DNA of 64,000 nt from Paenibacillus sp. 1011MAR3C5 (GTDB taxonomy: Bacteria > Bacillota > Bacilli > Paenibacillales > Paenibacillaceae): NCBI RefSeq assembly GCF_003591485.1, contig NZ_QZCF01000007.1, positions 1-64,000 of the forward strand. Reading direction: 5' to 3'. This document shows positions 41,335-50,140 of the stretch, in pieces (the stretch's first letter is position 1; the number at the start of each line of letters is the position of its first letter). The position numbers and the translations under genes were made by a program. The notes under the pieces are model-generated. The model made no database searches and had not been told where the DNA came from. It saw only the letters and a program-made list of their open reading frames with translations.

Positions 41335-43011
41335 ATGGAGAGCGCTGTGGATCATAATAAGACATCATCCTCGAACTTTATTAAAAATATCGTTGTAGAA
41401 GATTTGAAGAGCGGCCGCGTGCAGGAAGTCATTACGCGCTTCCCGCCTGAGCCTAACGGTTATTTGCATATCGGACACGCCAAGTCGATCTGCCTGAATT
41501 TCGAGCTCGCCGACGAGTTCAAGGGCAAGACGAATCTGCGGTTTGACGACACGAATCCGGCGAAGGAAGATACGGAATATGTCGATGCCATCAAAGAAGA
41601 TGTGCAATGGCTCGGATTCCAGTGGGATGAGCTCAGATTTGCTTCGGACTATTTTGAAGAATTGTATAACCGCGCTGTTCTTCTTATTAAGAAAGGCAAG
41701 GCGTATGTATGCGATCTGACAGCCGAACAAACCCGCGAGCTCAGAGGAACGCTGACGGAGCCGGGCAAAGACAGCCCGTATCGCAACCGCAGCGTCGAGG
41801 AGAACCTGGACTTGTTTGCGCGTATGCGCGCCGGCGAATTCAAGGAAGGCGAGCGGGTGCTGCGCGCCAAGATCGACATGGCATCCCCGAATATTACGAT
41901 GCGCGATCCTGTCCTGTACCGGATCTCCCATGCTCATCATCATCGTACGGGCAGCGAATGGCATATCTATCCGATGTACGATTACGCTCATCCGCTCAGC
42001 GACGCGATCGAGGGCGTATCGCATTCGATTTGTACGCTTGAATTCGAGGATCACAGACCGCTCTACGATTGGGCGATTGCCGAATGCGAGATGGAGTCGC
42101 AGCCGCGTCAATACGAATTTGCTCGTCTGAATGTGACGAATACGGTGATGAGCAAGCGCTACTTGAAGCAGCTGGTGGATGAGGGAGTTGTCGAAGGCTG
42201 GGACGATCCGCGTATGCCGACGATCAGCGGCATGCGCCGCAAGGGCTTTACGCCAGAGGCGATCCGCACATTCTGCCGCGAGATTGGCATAGCGAAGAGC
42301 AACAGCGTTGTAGATGAGCGGAACCTGGAGCATTTTATCCGGGAGGATCTGAAGCTGAAGGCGCTTCGCACGATGGCGGTGCTTCGCCCGCTTAAGGTGG
42401 TCATTACGAACTATCCGGAAGGACAAACGGAGCTTCTGGATGCGGAGAATAATGCGGAGAACGAAGAGATGGGCATTCGCCAAATCCCGTTCTCGCGTGA
42501 AATCTATATCGAGCGCGACGACTTTATGGAGAACCCTCCTAGCAAGTACTTCCGCTTGTTCCCTGGCAATGAAGTGCGCCTGAAGCATGCGTATTTCATT
42601 ACGTGCCAGGATGTGATCAAGGATGAGAACGGCGAGGTCGTGGAGCTGCACTGCACGTACGATCAGGCGACGAAGAGCGGCAGCGGCTTCAATGCCCGCA
42701 AGGTGAAGGGAACGATTCACTGGGTGGAAGCCTCGCAAGCGATCCCAGCCGACTTCCGCTTGTTCGAACCGCTCATTCTGGATGAGTCCAATGAAGAGGA
42801 TACCTCGTTCCTGGAGCGGATTAATCCGAATTCCATGCAGGTGGAGCGCGGATTTGTAGAACCGAACATGAAAGAAGCGAAGGGCGGCGACAAATTCCAG
42901 TTTTTCCGCCACGGCTACTTCAATGTCGATCCGAAGGACACGACAGCCGAGAAACTGATTTTCAACCGCATCGTTTCTTTGAAGAGCTCATTCGATCCTG
43001 CCAAGGCCTAA
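41335..43011 (+). CDS. glnS: Glutaminyl-tRNA synthetase
   Basis: Attaches glutamine to tRNA-Gln. 558 residues, class I: HIGH motif PNGYLHIGHAKSICL, KMSKS-like VMSKRYLKQLVDEG, and the GlnRS-specific anticodon-binding beta barrels of the C-terminal half. Direct GlnRS is not universal in Bacillales (many use the GatCAB route), so gatCAB and a GltX that misacylates may or may not be kept. AAAGG lies 9 nt before ATG 41335. The 230 bp between it and the riboswitch holds no T-box. A 515-codon antisense frame runs opposite; I take it as a shadow. Confidence 0.93.
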   Translation: MESAVDHNKTSSSNFIKNIVVEDLKSGRVQEVITRFPPEPNGYLHIGHAKSICLNFELADEFKGKTNLRFDDTNPAKEDTEYVDAIKEDVQWLGFQWDELRFASDYFEELYNRAVLLIKKGKAYVCDLTAEQTRELRGTLTEPGKDSPYRNRSVEENLDLFARMRAGEFKEGERVLRAKIDMASPNITMRDPVLYRISHAHHHRTGSEWHIYPMYDYAHPLSDAIEGVSHSICTLEFEDHRPLYDWAIAECEMESQPRQYEFARLNVTNTVMSKRYLKQLVDEGVVEGWDDPRMPTISGMRRKGFTPEAIRTFCREIGIAKSNSVVDERNLEHFIREDLKLKALRTMAVLRPLKVVITNYPEGQTELLDAENNAENEEMGIRQIPFSREIYIERDDFMENPPSKYFRLFPGNEVRLKHAYFITCQDVIKDENGEVVELHCTYDQATKSGSGFNARKVKGTIHWVEASQAIPADFRLFEPLILDESNEEDTSFLERINPNSMQVERGFVEPNMKEAKGGDKFQFFRHGYFNVDPKDTTAEKLIFNRIVSLKSSFDPAKA

Positions 43012-43039
43012 CGGAACTCGCTTCGGCTAGGCAACAGCC

Positions 43040-43081
43040 TAACAGCCTGTCAAGCATTCCGCTTGGCAGGCTGTTGTTCGT
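43040..43081 (+). terminator. Terminator of glnS
   Basis: AACAGCCTGTCAAGC / GCTTGGCAGGCTGTT with an ATTCC loop and a TGTTCG tail; the T run is short. Confidence 0.75.
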
Positions 43082-43099
43082 TAAGAAAGGGGCCTGGAC

Positions 43100-43726
43100 A
43101 TGCCGGATAAGCTTCGCAACAGTGTCGTTCTGGCAGGCGGACAAAGCAGCCGGATGGGGCAGGACAAGGCGCTTCTACCCATAGAAGGAGAGCCGCTGCT
43201 AACCCGCTTGGTCCGCCAATTGACGGGGGTATCGGAATGCGTGACGATAGCAACCGGCACAGCGAGACGGGCCGAGAGTTATCGCGAAGCGCTGGAGGGC
43301 CTGCCATTTGCGACCACCATTCAATTTGCAGAGGATATATACCCGGGTGAAGGCCCGTTAGCAGGGTTGCATGCAGGACTTTGCACCGTCCAGGAAGAAG
43401 GATATGTGTTGGTGACCGCCTGCGATATGCCGGATATCTCCCTGTCGCTGCTTCAGAGATTGCTTGAGGCCAGGTCAGGCGGCTCCGATGCGATCTATGT
43501 GCGGGGACAGCCGTTCCATGCCCTCTATCACACTCGCGTAACCACTTTGCTGGAAGAAGCGCTGGAGCAGAGGAATCTGCGTGTTATGGGCTTTCTTGGC
43601 GGGTTGAGCACTACAGTTTTGCAGCAGGAGATCGATTGTTCAGAGCCTGTGACGGGACTGTCCAATTTGAACACGCAAGAGGAGTACCACAATTATTTGA
43701 ATAGAATGCGGAGAGATGGATCATGA
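43100..43726 (+). CDS. mobA: Molybdenum cofactor guanylyltransferase MobA
   Basis: 208 residues. Catalyses transfer of GMP to molybdopterin. The nucleotide-binding start SVVLAGGQSSRMGQDKALLPIEGEPLL is diagnostic. Next, GPLAGLHAGL, VTACDMPDIS and a C-terminal NLNTQEEY complete the MobA set. AAAGGGG lies 8 nt before the ATG. It overlaps the next gene by 4 bp (ATGA). No other molybdopterin gene is in view, and the following GNAT, VanZ and HisC genes have no relation to it. Confidence 0.9.
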   Translation: MPDKLRNSVVLAGGQSSRMGQDKALLPIEGEPLLTRLVRQLTGVSECVTIATGTARRAESYREALEGLPFATTIQFAEDIYPGEGPLAGLHAGLCTVQEEGYVLVTACDMPDISLSLLQRLLEARSGGSDAIYVRGQPFHALYHTRVTTLLEEALEQRNLRVMGFLGGLSTTVLQQEIDCSEPVTGLSNLNTQEEYHNYLNRMRRDGS

Positions 43727-44238
43727 GCACACCTACTTATGACATTCAGGATGCCAGGCCCGAAGACTTGGAGCGGATTGTAGACATTTATAATTCGACT
43801 ATAGCAGGCCGCACAGTAACGGCGGACCTAGACCCAGTAACGTCCGAGAGCCGTCGGGTGTGGTTCGATGCACATTCGCCAGAGAAGCATCCGATCTGGG
43901 TGGTGCGAATGGAGGATGGCAGCATTGGCGCCTGGATGAGCTTCCAAGCCTTCTATGGCCGGCCTGCCTATCAGGCTACCGCGGAGATCAGCATCTATAT
44001 CGCGGAGGAGCAGCGTGCCAAGGGGCTAGGCTCCTTCCTCGTGGAGCGGGCGCTCGCGGAATGCCCGAGACTTGGCCTGACCACGTTGCTTGGATTCGTC
44101 TTCGGCCATAATGAACCGAGTTTGCGGCTGCTCCGCAAATTCGGATTCCTCCAGTACGGACTTCTGCCCCGGGTAGCGACACTTGACGGTATAGAACGTG
44201 ATCTTGTCATTATGGGCCGAAGAGTGGACGCTGTGTAA
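43723..44238 (+). CDS. GNAT acetyltransferase of the phosphinothricin type
   Basis: 171 residues: IQDARPEDLERIVDIYNSTI start, IYIAEEQRAKGLGSFLVERAL acetyl-CoA loop, and the LGFVFGHNEPSLRLLRKFGF strand, which fit the phosphinothricin/methionine-sulfoximine acetyltransferase subfamily. The natural substrate is not known; some members acetylate methionine sulfoximine or sulfone. Overlaps mobA (ATGA). Confidence 0.82.
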   Translation: MSTPTYDIQDARPEDLERIVDIYNSTIAGRTVTADLDPVTSESRRVWFDAHSPEKHPIWVVRMEDGSIGAWMSFQAFYGRPAYQATAEISIYIAEEQRAKGLGSFLVERALAECPRLGLTTLLGFVFGHNEPSLRLLRKFGFLQYGLLPRVATLDGIERDLVIMGRRVDAV

Positions 44239-44261
44239 CAGCCGGATGGCAAGCGGAAGGG

Positions 44262-44726
44262 GTGATCGATGTCAAGCTCTATCGAAAGGCTTTCAGCACG
44301 CATATCGGCTTTAATGTGGCTGTGACGCTGCTTGCTGTTCTCTATGCCTTGATCATGCTGAATTTGTTGTTTTTCCGCGACCGTTCCATGATGGACGGCT
44401 ACGCGTACAATTTCGTCCCGTTCGATACAATCCAGCGTTATGTGGTATACCGCAATCATTTTAACTTCGACACCTGGTTCAAAAACCTGTTCGGCAATTT
44501 GGTTCTGTTTATCCCCATCGGCATGTTTCTTCCGCTCTTGAATACGCGCTTTCGGAGCAGCTTGATGCTGATTGGAGCTACCGTTATCATTATTGGCGTC
44601 ATTGAGACAGCCCAGATGCTGCTGCGGGTAGGCAGCTTTGATATTGACGATATTATATTGAACACGGCCGGCGCCTGGATTGGTTTGCTGCTGACCCGGC
44701 CATTCATGAGGAGAGAGAAGCAATGA
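44262..44726 (+). CDS. VanZ-like membrane protein
   Basis: 154 residues, four membrane helices, among them VAVTLLAVLYALIMLNLLFF-type and LFGNLVLFIPIGMFLPLL. The signature NLVLFIPIGMFLPL and the DIDDIILNTAGAWIG segment are the VanZ family. VanZ homologues give slight teicoplanin resistance or do unknown cell-envelope jobs. The GTG start is adjacent to AAGGGG with little spacing, so the true start is uncertain. Its stop overlaps hisC (ATGA), suggesting one transcript. Confidence 0.75.
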   Translation: MIDVKLYRKAFSTHIGFNVAVTLLAVLYALIMLNLLFFRDRSMMDGYAYNFVPFDTIQRYVVYRNHFNFDTWFKNLFGNLVLFIPIGMFLPLLNTRFRSSLMLIGATVIIIGVIETAQMLLRVGSFDIDDIILNTAGAWIGLLLTRPFMRREKQ

Positions 44727-45796
44727 GCAAATATTGGAGTCCGCTGGCCGGATCGCTCGAGCCCTATGTGCCTGGCGAGCAGCCAAAGGACAAATCGTAT
44801 ATCAAGCTGAATACGAATGAGAATCCGTACCCGCCTTCTCCCAAGGCGATTGAAGCGATCACATCCGCTGCGGATAGCGATCTCAGGCTCTACCCTGACC
44901 CGACCTGCGATATTCTGGTGAAGGAAGCGGCCCGTTATTACGGACTGACGGAGAAGCAGGTGTTTGTCGGCAATGGCTCCGATGAGGTGCTGGCGTTCGC
45001 ATTTGCCGCTTTTTTTGACCCGGCGAAACCGGTCTTATTCCCTGACATTACATACAGCTTCTACAAGGTTTACGCCAAAATGTACGGCTTGCAGCCTAAG
45101 CTTATTCCGGTAGATGAAGACTTCGCGATTCCGCTGGAGCAATTTGCGAGCAATGAGGAGCATACCGGCATTATCCTGCCGAATCCGAATGCGCCTACGG
45201 CGAAGCTGCTGCCGCTCTCCGATCTGGCGTCGCTGCTGGAGCGGAATCCGGACCGCGTCGTCATAATTGACGAGGCCTATATCGACTTCGGCGGAGAATC
45301 AGCGGTGAAGCTTATTCCGCGCTATCCAAACCTGCTTGTCATCCAGACGTTGTCGAAGTCCAGATCGCTTGCAGGCTTGCGCGTAGGCATGGCCTTCGGA
45401 TCGGAGGAGCTGATTGAAGGGTTGGACCGGATCAAAAACTCATTTAATTCCTATACGCTGGATAGACTGGCCCTCTATGGGGCGGTAGCCTCTTTGCAGG
45501 ACGAAGCGTACTTCCGCGAAACGACTGACAAGGTCATTCAGACGCGTGAGCGAGTGGCTGCAGAGGTGGCCCGTTTAGGGTTCAAGCTGACCGATTCCAA
45601 AGCGAATTTCCTCTTTATCTCGCATCCGGCCATAACGGCGAAGGAGCTGTTCCTGCGGCTTCGCGAGAAGGGAATATTGGTTCGATATTTCGCCTCCCCG
45701 CGTATTGATCAATATTTGCGTGTGAGCATTGGAACCGATGAGGAGATGGATGTCTTCCTATCTGCATTGGAAGAAAGTGTAAGAGAGCTGTCTTAA
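44723..45796 (+). CDS. hisC: Histidinol-phosphate aminotransferase
   Basis: 357 residues, class II PLP aminotransferase. IKLNTNENPYPPSPKAI is the HisC N-terminal signature, NGSDEVLAFAF binds PLP phosphate, and TLSKSRSLAGLRVG contains the PLP-binding Lys212. It catalyses step 7 of histidine synthesis and often doubles for Phe/Tyr in Bacillales. It stands alone, not in a his operon; paralogues elsewhere are likely. It starts inside the VanZ stop (ATGA). Confidence 0.92.
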   Translation: MSKYWSPLAGSLEPYVPGEQPKDKSYIKLNTNENPYPPSPKAIEAITSAADSDLRLYPDPTCDILVKEAARYYGLTEKQVFVGNGSDEVLAFAFAAFFDPAKPVLFPDITYSFYKVYAKMYGLQPKLIPVDEDFAIPLEQFASNEEHTGIILPNPNAPTAKLLPLSDLASLLERNPDRVVIIDEAYIDFGGESAVKLIPRYPNLLVIQTLSKSRSLAGLRVGMAFGSEELIEGLDRIKNSFNSYTLDRLALYGAVASLQDEAYFRETTDKVIQTRERVAAEVARLGFKLTDSKANFLFISHPAITAKELFLRLREKGILVRYFASPRIDQYLRVSIGTDEEMDVFLSALEESVRELS

Positions 45797-45812
45797 TAGT
45801 CCGACGAGAGCA

Positions 45813-45863
45813 AAAAAGGGTGCCGCTACAGCCAGACAACTGGCCAAGCGGCACCCTTTGTTT
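45813..45863. terminator. Bidirectional terminator after hisC
   Basis: AAAGGGTGCCGCT / AGCGGCACCCTTT arms and an inner CCAGACAACTGG hairpin, flanked by AAAAAA on the left. On the - strand it ends with TTTTTTG, so it also serves the fusion gene. Confidence 0.88.
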
Positions 45864-45876
45864 CATAAGCTTAGGG

Positions 45877-48800
45877 TTATTCGTAGATAACACCTGCATA
45901 ATACTCAATGACATCGCGAAGCACCATGAAAAATTCCCCGTTCGTCATCGCAGTCTGATCCGTAATCTGGTTGATCGTCTCTTGCTTCAGCCAACCGTTA
46001 TTCAAGAACTCATCCAGCGTTAGCGATTTTGCTTTTTCATTATCCATTGCGTTGGCAATGGTTTTGACCGCTTGATCGAGCGTCAGCTTCTGCTCGGTCG
46101 GTGTACCCACTCCAGCAATAGCTACGGACGGGTCCCCGTGGAAATCGTCTGAATGCTGCTTCTTCACGCGGTTCATACTGTAGACAATGCGCTGCATGTT
46201 GGACTTGCCATCGAGATCGTAAGCCATATTATCATGATTGCCGCTGGTCATAAGCATACTGACAGCTGCTACCAGACCCTTATACGCTTTATGCTTCACA
46301 TAATAAGGCGTCTCGAAAGCATTCATTGTAAGCTCCATGCCTTGCTTGGTCAATCTGTCGCGAAGCTCCGCAATCAGCTCAGTCGACTTTGACAGCTCAC
46401 GGAAGGTCATGTTGTTCTCTGCCGCCATCTTGGCGGCCAGTCCTGCTGCTTCTGCAGTCGCCATTCCGAGCGGGATGACGCGCGCGCTGCCATGCGGCAG
46501 CGAATCAAAGCTTGCTGCGCGGCCCACTACGAGCAGTCCGTCTACCTTCTGCGGAACCAAGGTACGGAACGGTACGCCGTATTGAAGCGGCGAATACAGG
46601 ACAAAGCCGGTATCTGTATTGCTGGTTGCTTGAATATCGACGTCATACGAGCCATAGGCTACGGCGTCCCAATGGTCGCGATTCGCCATCAAGTCAGCCA
46701 TGGTGAGACGATACTCCCCTTGAATATGTCTCGACTCGCGTACATACAGCTCATCGAATGTATAAGCAAGCTCCAGGTTCTTAAATTCAGCGTACGTATC
46801 CTTCAAGTATTGTACGATGCGCGGCGCCTCTGCGCGGCCTAGCTCAATGGCAGATTGCAGGCTTGCCGGATCGAGCGGATCGATTCCGAAGAGATGCATC
46901 GCATTAATGAGTATCGTATCGTCGTTCTGGCGTCCGACATTGAGGCCGCGAAGCTTGACTCGCTCGGGATCGCTGGATACATAGTTCGCGGCATCATGGA
47001 AGCCCCAGGCGCTCATCGAATCAATATCCGTATTTGGAATCTTGTCGAAGGAATCCCAAACCTCTTGCGTCACGCCCTTTAGTGCAAAGACAAGTGTGAC
47101 AGCCATCTGCGCATCGGGATCGCCAATGTCTGAGCGGCCCTGCGTGAACGGAGCGCCCGCTGCGGCCGCAAGATCGCCATCCTGCGTAGCGTCGATAACG
47201 GAAGGCGCCGTAATGTCCAGGCTCGTCCCATCGTCCTTCACAATCCGGAGACCCTTAACGGTCTGATTGCCGTCTGTACCCGGCTCAACAAGCGGCTCCA
47301 TCGACTGTGTTTTCATCAGCAGGTCAATATTGTCTTCAGCCTTGACCATGCTGTAGAAAGCGTTGGCGGCGGTATTCACATCGAAGGAGGTGCCTTCGAC
47401 TTTGTCGTACCATTCCTGGAAGATGCCTTTGTTCAGGAAATTGTGCTTGCCCGGAACGGTAGACTTCTTCGGTGAATAGTTCAAGTCGAGCGTATTCAGA
47501 CCGCCGACCGTCATGAGCCCGCCCAGAATCTCGCGGTTCTTGCCATCAACGAGTAGAACGCTTAGGCCATTCCTTGCCGCGGAGATGGCGGCGGCGACCC
47601 CTTCGGGATCGGTGCCGGCCACAATGACATCATAGCTGTCCCGAACCTCCTGAATATATTGAACCTCCGCGAGCTCCTGCCGCTTGTTGGTGTTGACCGT
47701 ATCATTGGAGCGCAGCCATGCATAGCCGGCCGCAGCGGTAACACCCAGGACGAGTACAATCGATGTAGCGGCAAGGATCGTTTTTTTCTTGGAAACGGCG
47801 GGCGCTTCGTCCGAAAGCTGAAGCCCTTGGCGCGACACATTGCCGAACAGTACCCACGAAAACGGTACAAAACGCGAGACCAGCGCAACGGTGAACCACG
47901 ATGCCACAAGCATAATGACCCAGCTTCCGAAGTAGCTGATATGCTCCATCCATGCCGCGCCGAAGCTTGGCATATAGCGATCGTACAGCATCAGGTACAG
48001 GAGGTGGATCAAATAAATGCCGAACGAGAGCTGTCCCAGCCTGTACAAGACCTTCGAGATCCATCTTGGCATATGCCGGAAGATAAAGAACGATAGGCTG
48101 ATGACAACCAGCGCGGCGAAGAAGGAATGGAAATTCCATAAGAACTCGTAGAGCATCCCATGATAGCGTGTTCCGTAAGCGCGCGCGTTAAAATAGATGT
48201 TCACATGATATAACGCTACTCCCAGCCAGATGCCAACAAGCAGAATCCAGAAGAGGATGCGGCCGATCGATACGTTTTCCTTCGTCATCGCAAGCCAGCG
48301 CTTTATTTTTGGGAAGAAGACGCCCATAAAGGCTCCTGCGAAGAAAAACGAGAAATACGATGGCGCGAGGCTGCCCTTGTTCGACAGCTGCCAATCGTAG
48401 AAATTGAAATAAACGAATATCCATTGCAGAATGAAGCCCGCCGGCACGAAGCCGTAAACGATACGCGGCCAGCGCTTGGCTGCCCATAAGACGAGCGGGA
48501 ACAACAGATAGAACTGAATGCTGATGTAGACAAAATATAAGTGTGAATAAGCTTTGCCATTCACAAGCTTATCGAGAAACTCTTTCAACGCATCTATATT
48601 CCATAGAGGCAGATTGTTGGCCCATTTAATATAAATAAAATAGACAGCTGAAAAAATAATGTAAGGGATGATGATGTAGAGCAGCCGCTTCTTATAGAAG
48701 CTTGCGATGAGCTTGCTATCCAGCGGCCGGTTGTAATAACTGTAGAACAATACAAAGCTGCTTAGCAGAATAAATGTCGGCGTGCCGTATTTCATGAAGA

Positions 48801-48957
48801 TATTAATAAAATTATAGAAGAAGAAATAGGCCGATTCTTTCATGTAGACGGTGGCTGCGGCGCTTGCATGCACAGACAGCACGCCGATAATCGCAATAGC
48901 TCGTACTAGTTGCAACTCGGGGATATGCTCTTTTTTTACATTCGATTGATTGGTCAT
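45877..48957 (-). CDS. Acyltransferase-3 / FAD-dependent oxidoreductase fusion
   Basis: 1026 residues. Residues about 15-375 are an acyltransferase-3 (OafA/EstA-like) membrane domain with about ten helices, starting ELQLVRAIAIIGVLSVHASAA. A further helix (KKKTILAATSIVLVLGVTAAAGYAW, 390-415) leads to a large FAD domain (about 440-900) with YDVIVAGTDPEGVAAAISAARNGLSVLLV, GGLMTVGGLN and a LLVVGRAASFDSLPHGSARVIPLGMATAEAAG end. The last 100 residues (KLTLDQAVKTIANAM..., NGEFFMVLRD) resemble an SLH-type module. I know of no established protein with this fusion. ATG 48957 follows AAAGGTAGG. If the FAD domain is outside the membrane, a covalently held or exported FAD would be needed. Confidence 0.8.
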   Translation of the reverse strand: MTNQSNVKKEHIPELQLVRAIAIIGVLSVHASAAATVYMKESAYFFFYNFINIFMKYGTPTFILLSSFVLFYSYYNRPLDSKLIASFYKKRLLYIIIPYIIFSAVYFIYIKWANNLPLWNIDALKEFLDKLVNGKAYSHLYFVYISIQFYLLFPLVLWAAKRWPRIVYGFVPAGFILQWIFVYFNFYDWQLSNKGSLAPSYFSFFFAGAFMGVFFPKIKRWLAMTKENVSIGRILFWILLVGIWLGVALYHVNIYFNARAYGTRYHGMLYEFLWNFHSFFAALVVISLSFFIFRHMPRWISKVLYRLGQLSFGIYLIHLLYLMLYDRYMPSFGAAWMEHISYFGSWVIMLVASWFTVALVSRFVPFSWVLFGNVSRQGLQLSDEAPAVSKKKTILAATSIVLVLGVTAAAGYAWLRSNDTVNTNKRQELAEVQYIQEVRDSYDVIVAGTDPEGVAAAISAARNGLSVLLVDGKNREILGGLMTVGGLNTLDLNYSPKKSTVPGKHNFLNKGIFQEWYDKVEGTSFDVNTAANAFYSMVKAEDNIDLLMKTQSMEPLVEPGTDGNQTVKGLRIVKDDGTSLDITAPSVIDATQDGDLAAAAGAPFTQGRSDIGDPDAQMAVTLVFALKGVTQEVWDSFDKIPNTDIDSMSAWGFHDAANYVSSDPERVKLRGLNVGRQNDDTILINAMHLFGIDPLDPASLQSAIELGRAEAPRIVQYLKDTYAEFKNLELAYTFDELYVRESRHIQGEYRLTMADLMANRDHWDAVAYGSYDVDIQATSNTDTGFVLYSPLQYGVPFRTLVPQKVDGLLVVGRAASFDSLPHGSARVIPLGMATAEAAGLAAKMAAENNMTFRELSKSTELIAELRDRLTKQGMELTMNAFETPYYVKHKAYKGLVAAVSMLMTSGNHDNMAYDLDGKSNMQRIVYSMNRVKKQHSDDFHGDPSVAIAGVGTPTEQKLTLDQAVKTIANAMDNEKAKSLTLDEFLNNGWLKQETINQITDQTAMTNGEFFMVLRDVIEYYAGVIYE

Positions 48958-49146
48958 GATCCTACCTTTCCTCTTGCCGGTATTGGGGGCCAAATCGTTT
49001 AAATGGTATCACTATCCTATGGGAAGATGCAAGATGAAGAGGTTTCAAATATGGGAACGACACGGAAAGGCAAATGGTTGCATCCTCACCATAAAAGAAC
49101 GGCGGCTGCCCATAAGGGCGCCGCCGCCTTACATCTGCTTATCTGT

Positions 49147-49356
49147 TTATTGTTCCTTATCGAAAGTCTCAATCAGCTCCCTTGCCCGTTCGATCTCTTT
49201 CTTCGGCACATGAATCCGTTTCAGCGTACTTCCTTCAAAGGTAATTTTGGATTTGATGCCATGGCTCTTGAACAACGCCTGAAGCCGGTCAATCACATCG
49301 GCTCTTGAGCCAGTTTCCGTGCGCACCGCTACCCAACGATTGCCGAACAAACCCAC
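49147..49356 (-). CDS. Small hypothetical protein, 69 residues
   Basis: Seen: GLFGNRWVAVRTETGSRADVIDRLQALFKSHGIKSKI...FEGSTLKRIHVPKKEIERARELIETFDKEQ. This looks like a single ferredoxin-like beta-alpha-beta domain of the DUF2007 type, with a C-terminal helix. No catalytic motif. The start is GTG 49356, with AGGAGG 8 nt upstream; GTG 49365 overlaps that site. It lies between the acyltransferase fusion and the Rrf2 gene. Confidence 0.65.
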   Translation of the reverse strand: MGLFGNRWVAVRTETGSRADVIDRLQALFKSHGIKSKITFEGSTLKRIHVPKKEIERARELIETFDKEQ

Positions 49357-49423
49357 CGTTTTCACCTCCTATTCCGCGCTGTATCTCGCGCTTGATTGGA
49401 GACTCCCTTCATATATATTCGGG

Positions 49424-49442
49424 GTCATGATTCGCTCATGAC
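49424..49442. promoter_or_regulatory. Perfect inverted repeat GTCATGA-N5-TCATGAC
   Basis: Seven-base arms around a 5-nt centre in the 240-bp gap between two divergent genes. The shape is that of an operator, but no promoter can be tied to it. Confidence 0.4.
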
Positions 49443-49539
49443 TGCGATGGGTAAAATTATAATAAGCTCGCGATGGTGCATGGTGCATAAGCGAACGCCG
49501 TCTTTCGCAACCTAATAAGGGAAACGGGCCGTATTGCGC

Positions 49540-49574
49540 TTGACAACATCAACTGTAATGGATATTATTACAGT
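49540..49574 (+). promoter_or_regulatory. Promoter and overlapping operator of the Rrf2 gene
   Basis: TTGACA (49540-49545), 17 bp, TATTAT (49563-49568). ACTGTAAT-N7-ATTACAGT (49552-49574) is a perfect inverted repeat covering the -10, so a bound dimer would block polymerase. This suits autorepression by the Rrf2 protein. Confidence 0.78.
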
Positions 49575-49598
49575 ATAAAGCAGGGAGGCCCGCTTACC

Positions 49599-50015
49599 GT
49601 GAACAGTGAATTTACAATTGCCGTACACAGTCTCGTCTACTTGGCTTATTTGCCGGAGAAGATGGCAAGCAGCGATATGATCTCCGATAATGTGCGTACG
49701 CATTCCGCCCGTGTCCGCAAGGTGATGAGCGCATTGCGCAAAGGCGGCTTTGTCGAAACCCGGGAAGGCTCGGGAGGCGGCTACCGTCTGACGCTTGACC
49801 CGGATTCTGTTACGCTGGCAGACATCTACCGTGTCATGGCTCAAGGCTCGCTCATACCGAGCTGGTGCTCCGGCAGTCCAGAGATGGATTGCGTTGTGGG
49901 CTCCAATATGAATCAGGTCATGTTCGGCATCTTTTGCCAGGCGGAGAAACAACTCGAAGAGCACTTCAGAGGCATTACCATCAGCGATGTCCTGAAGCAA
50001 ATCCATGCCTGCTAA
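49599..50015 (+). CDS. Rrf2-family transcriptional regulator
   Basis: 138 residues. The N-terminal winged helix includes TIAVHSLVYLAYLPEKM, an HSARVRKVMSALRKGGFV recognition helix and REGSGGGYRLT wing, which define Rrf2. Cysteines are at positions 90, 98, 113 and 138; the first two (SWCSGSPEMDC) fall where Fe-S or thiol switches lie in IscR/NsrR/HypR. So it is a likely redox sensor. GTG 49599 is 10 nt after GGGAGG. trxA follows 125 bp later. The overlap of its operator with its own promoter suggests autoregulation. Confidence 0.88.
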   Translation: MNSEFTIAVHSLVYLAYLPEKMASSDMISDNVRTHSARVRKVMSALRKGGFVETREGSGGGYRLTLDPDSVTLADIYRVMAQGSLIPSWCSGSPEMDCVVGSNMNQVMFGIFCQAEKQLEEHFRGITISDVLKQIHAC

Positions 50016-50023
50016 CAGAGGTT

Positions 50024-50067
50024 GTTCAAAAAGTCGTTTATTGATCACGAACCGGCTTTTTGAACAC
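50024..50067 (+). other. Hairpin between the Rrf2 gene and trxA
   Basis: TGTTCAAAAAG and CTTTTTGAACA form an 11-bp stem with no T run after it. It may be a weak terminator that allows some readthrough into trxA. Confidence 0.5.
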
Positions 50068-50140
50068 GAACAAACAGCTTATCCTGGTGAGACGGGACTT
50101 CCCTTTATCATAAATCATGTCTTAGAGAGGATGATTGACA

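Noticed and set aside
41365..42912. A 515-codon open frame antisense to glnS
   Set aside because: glnS is a clear, complete gene on the other strand; the antisense frame has no family motif, its composition is odd (many His/Arg/Leu) and no ribosome site stands before it.
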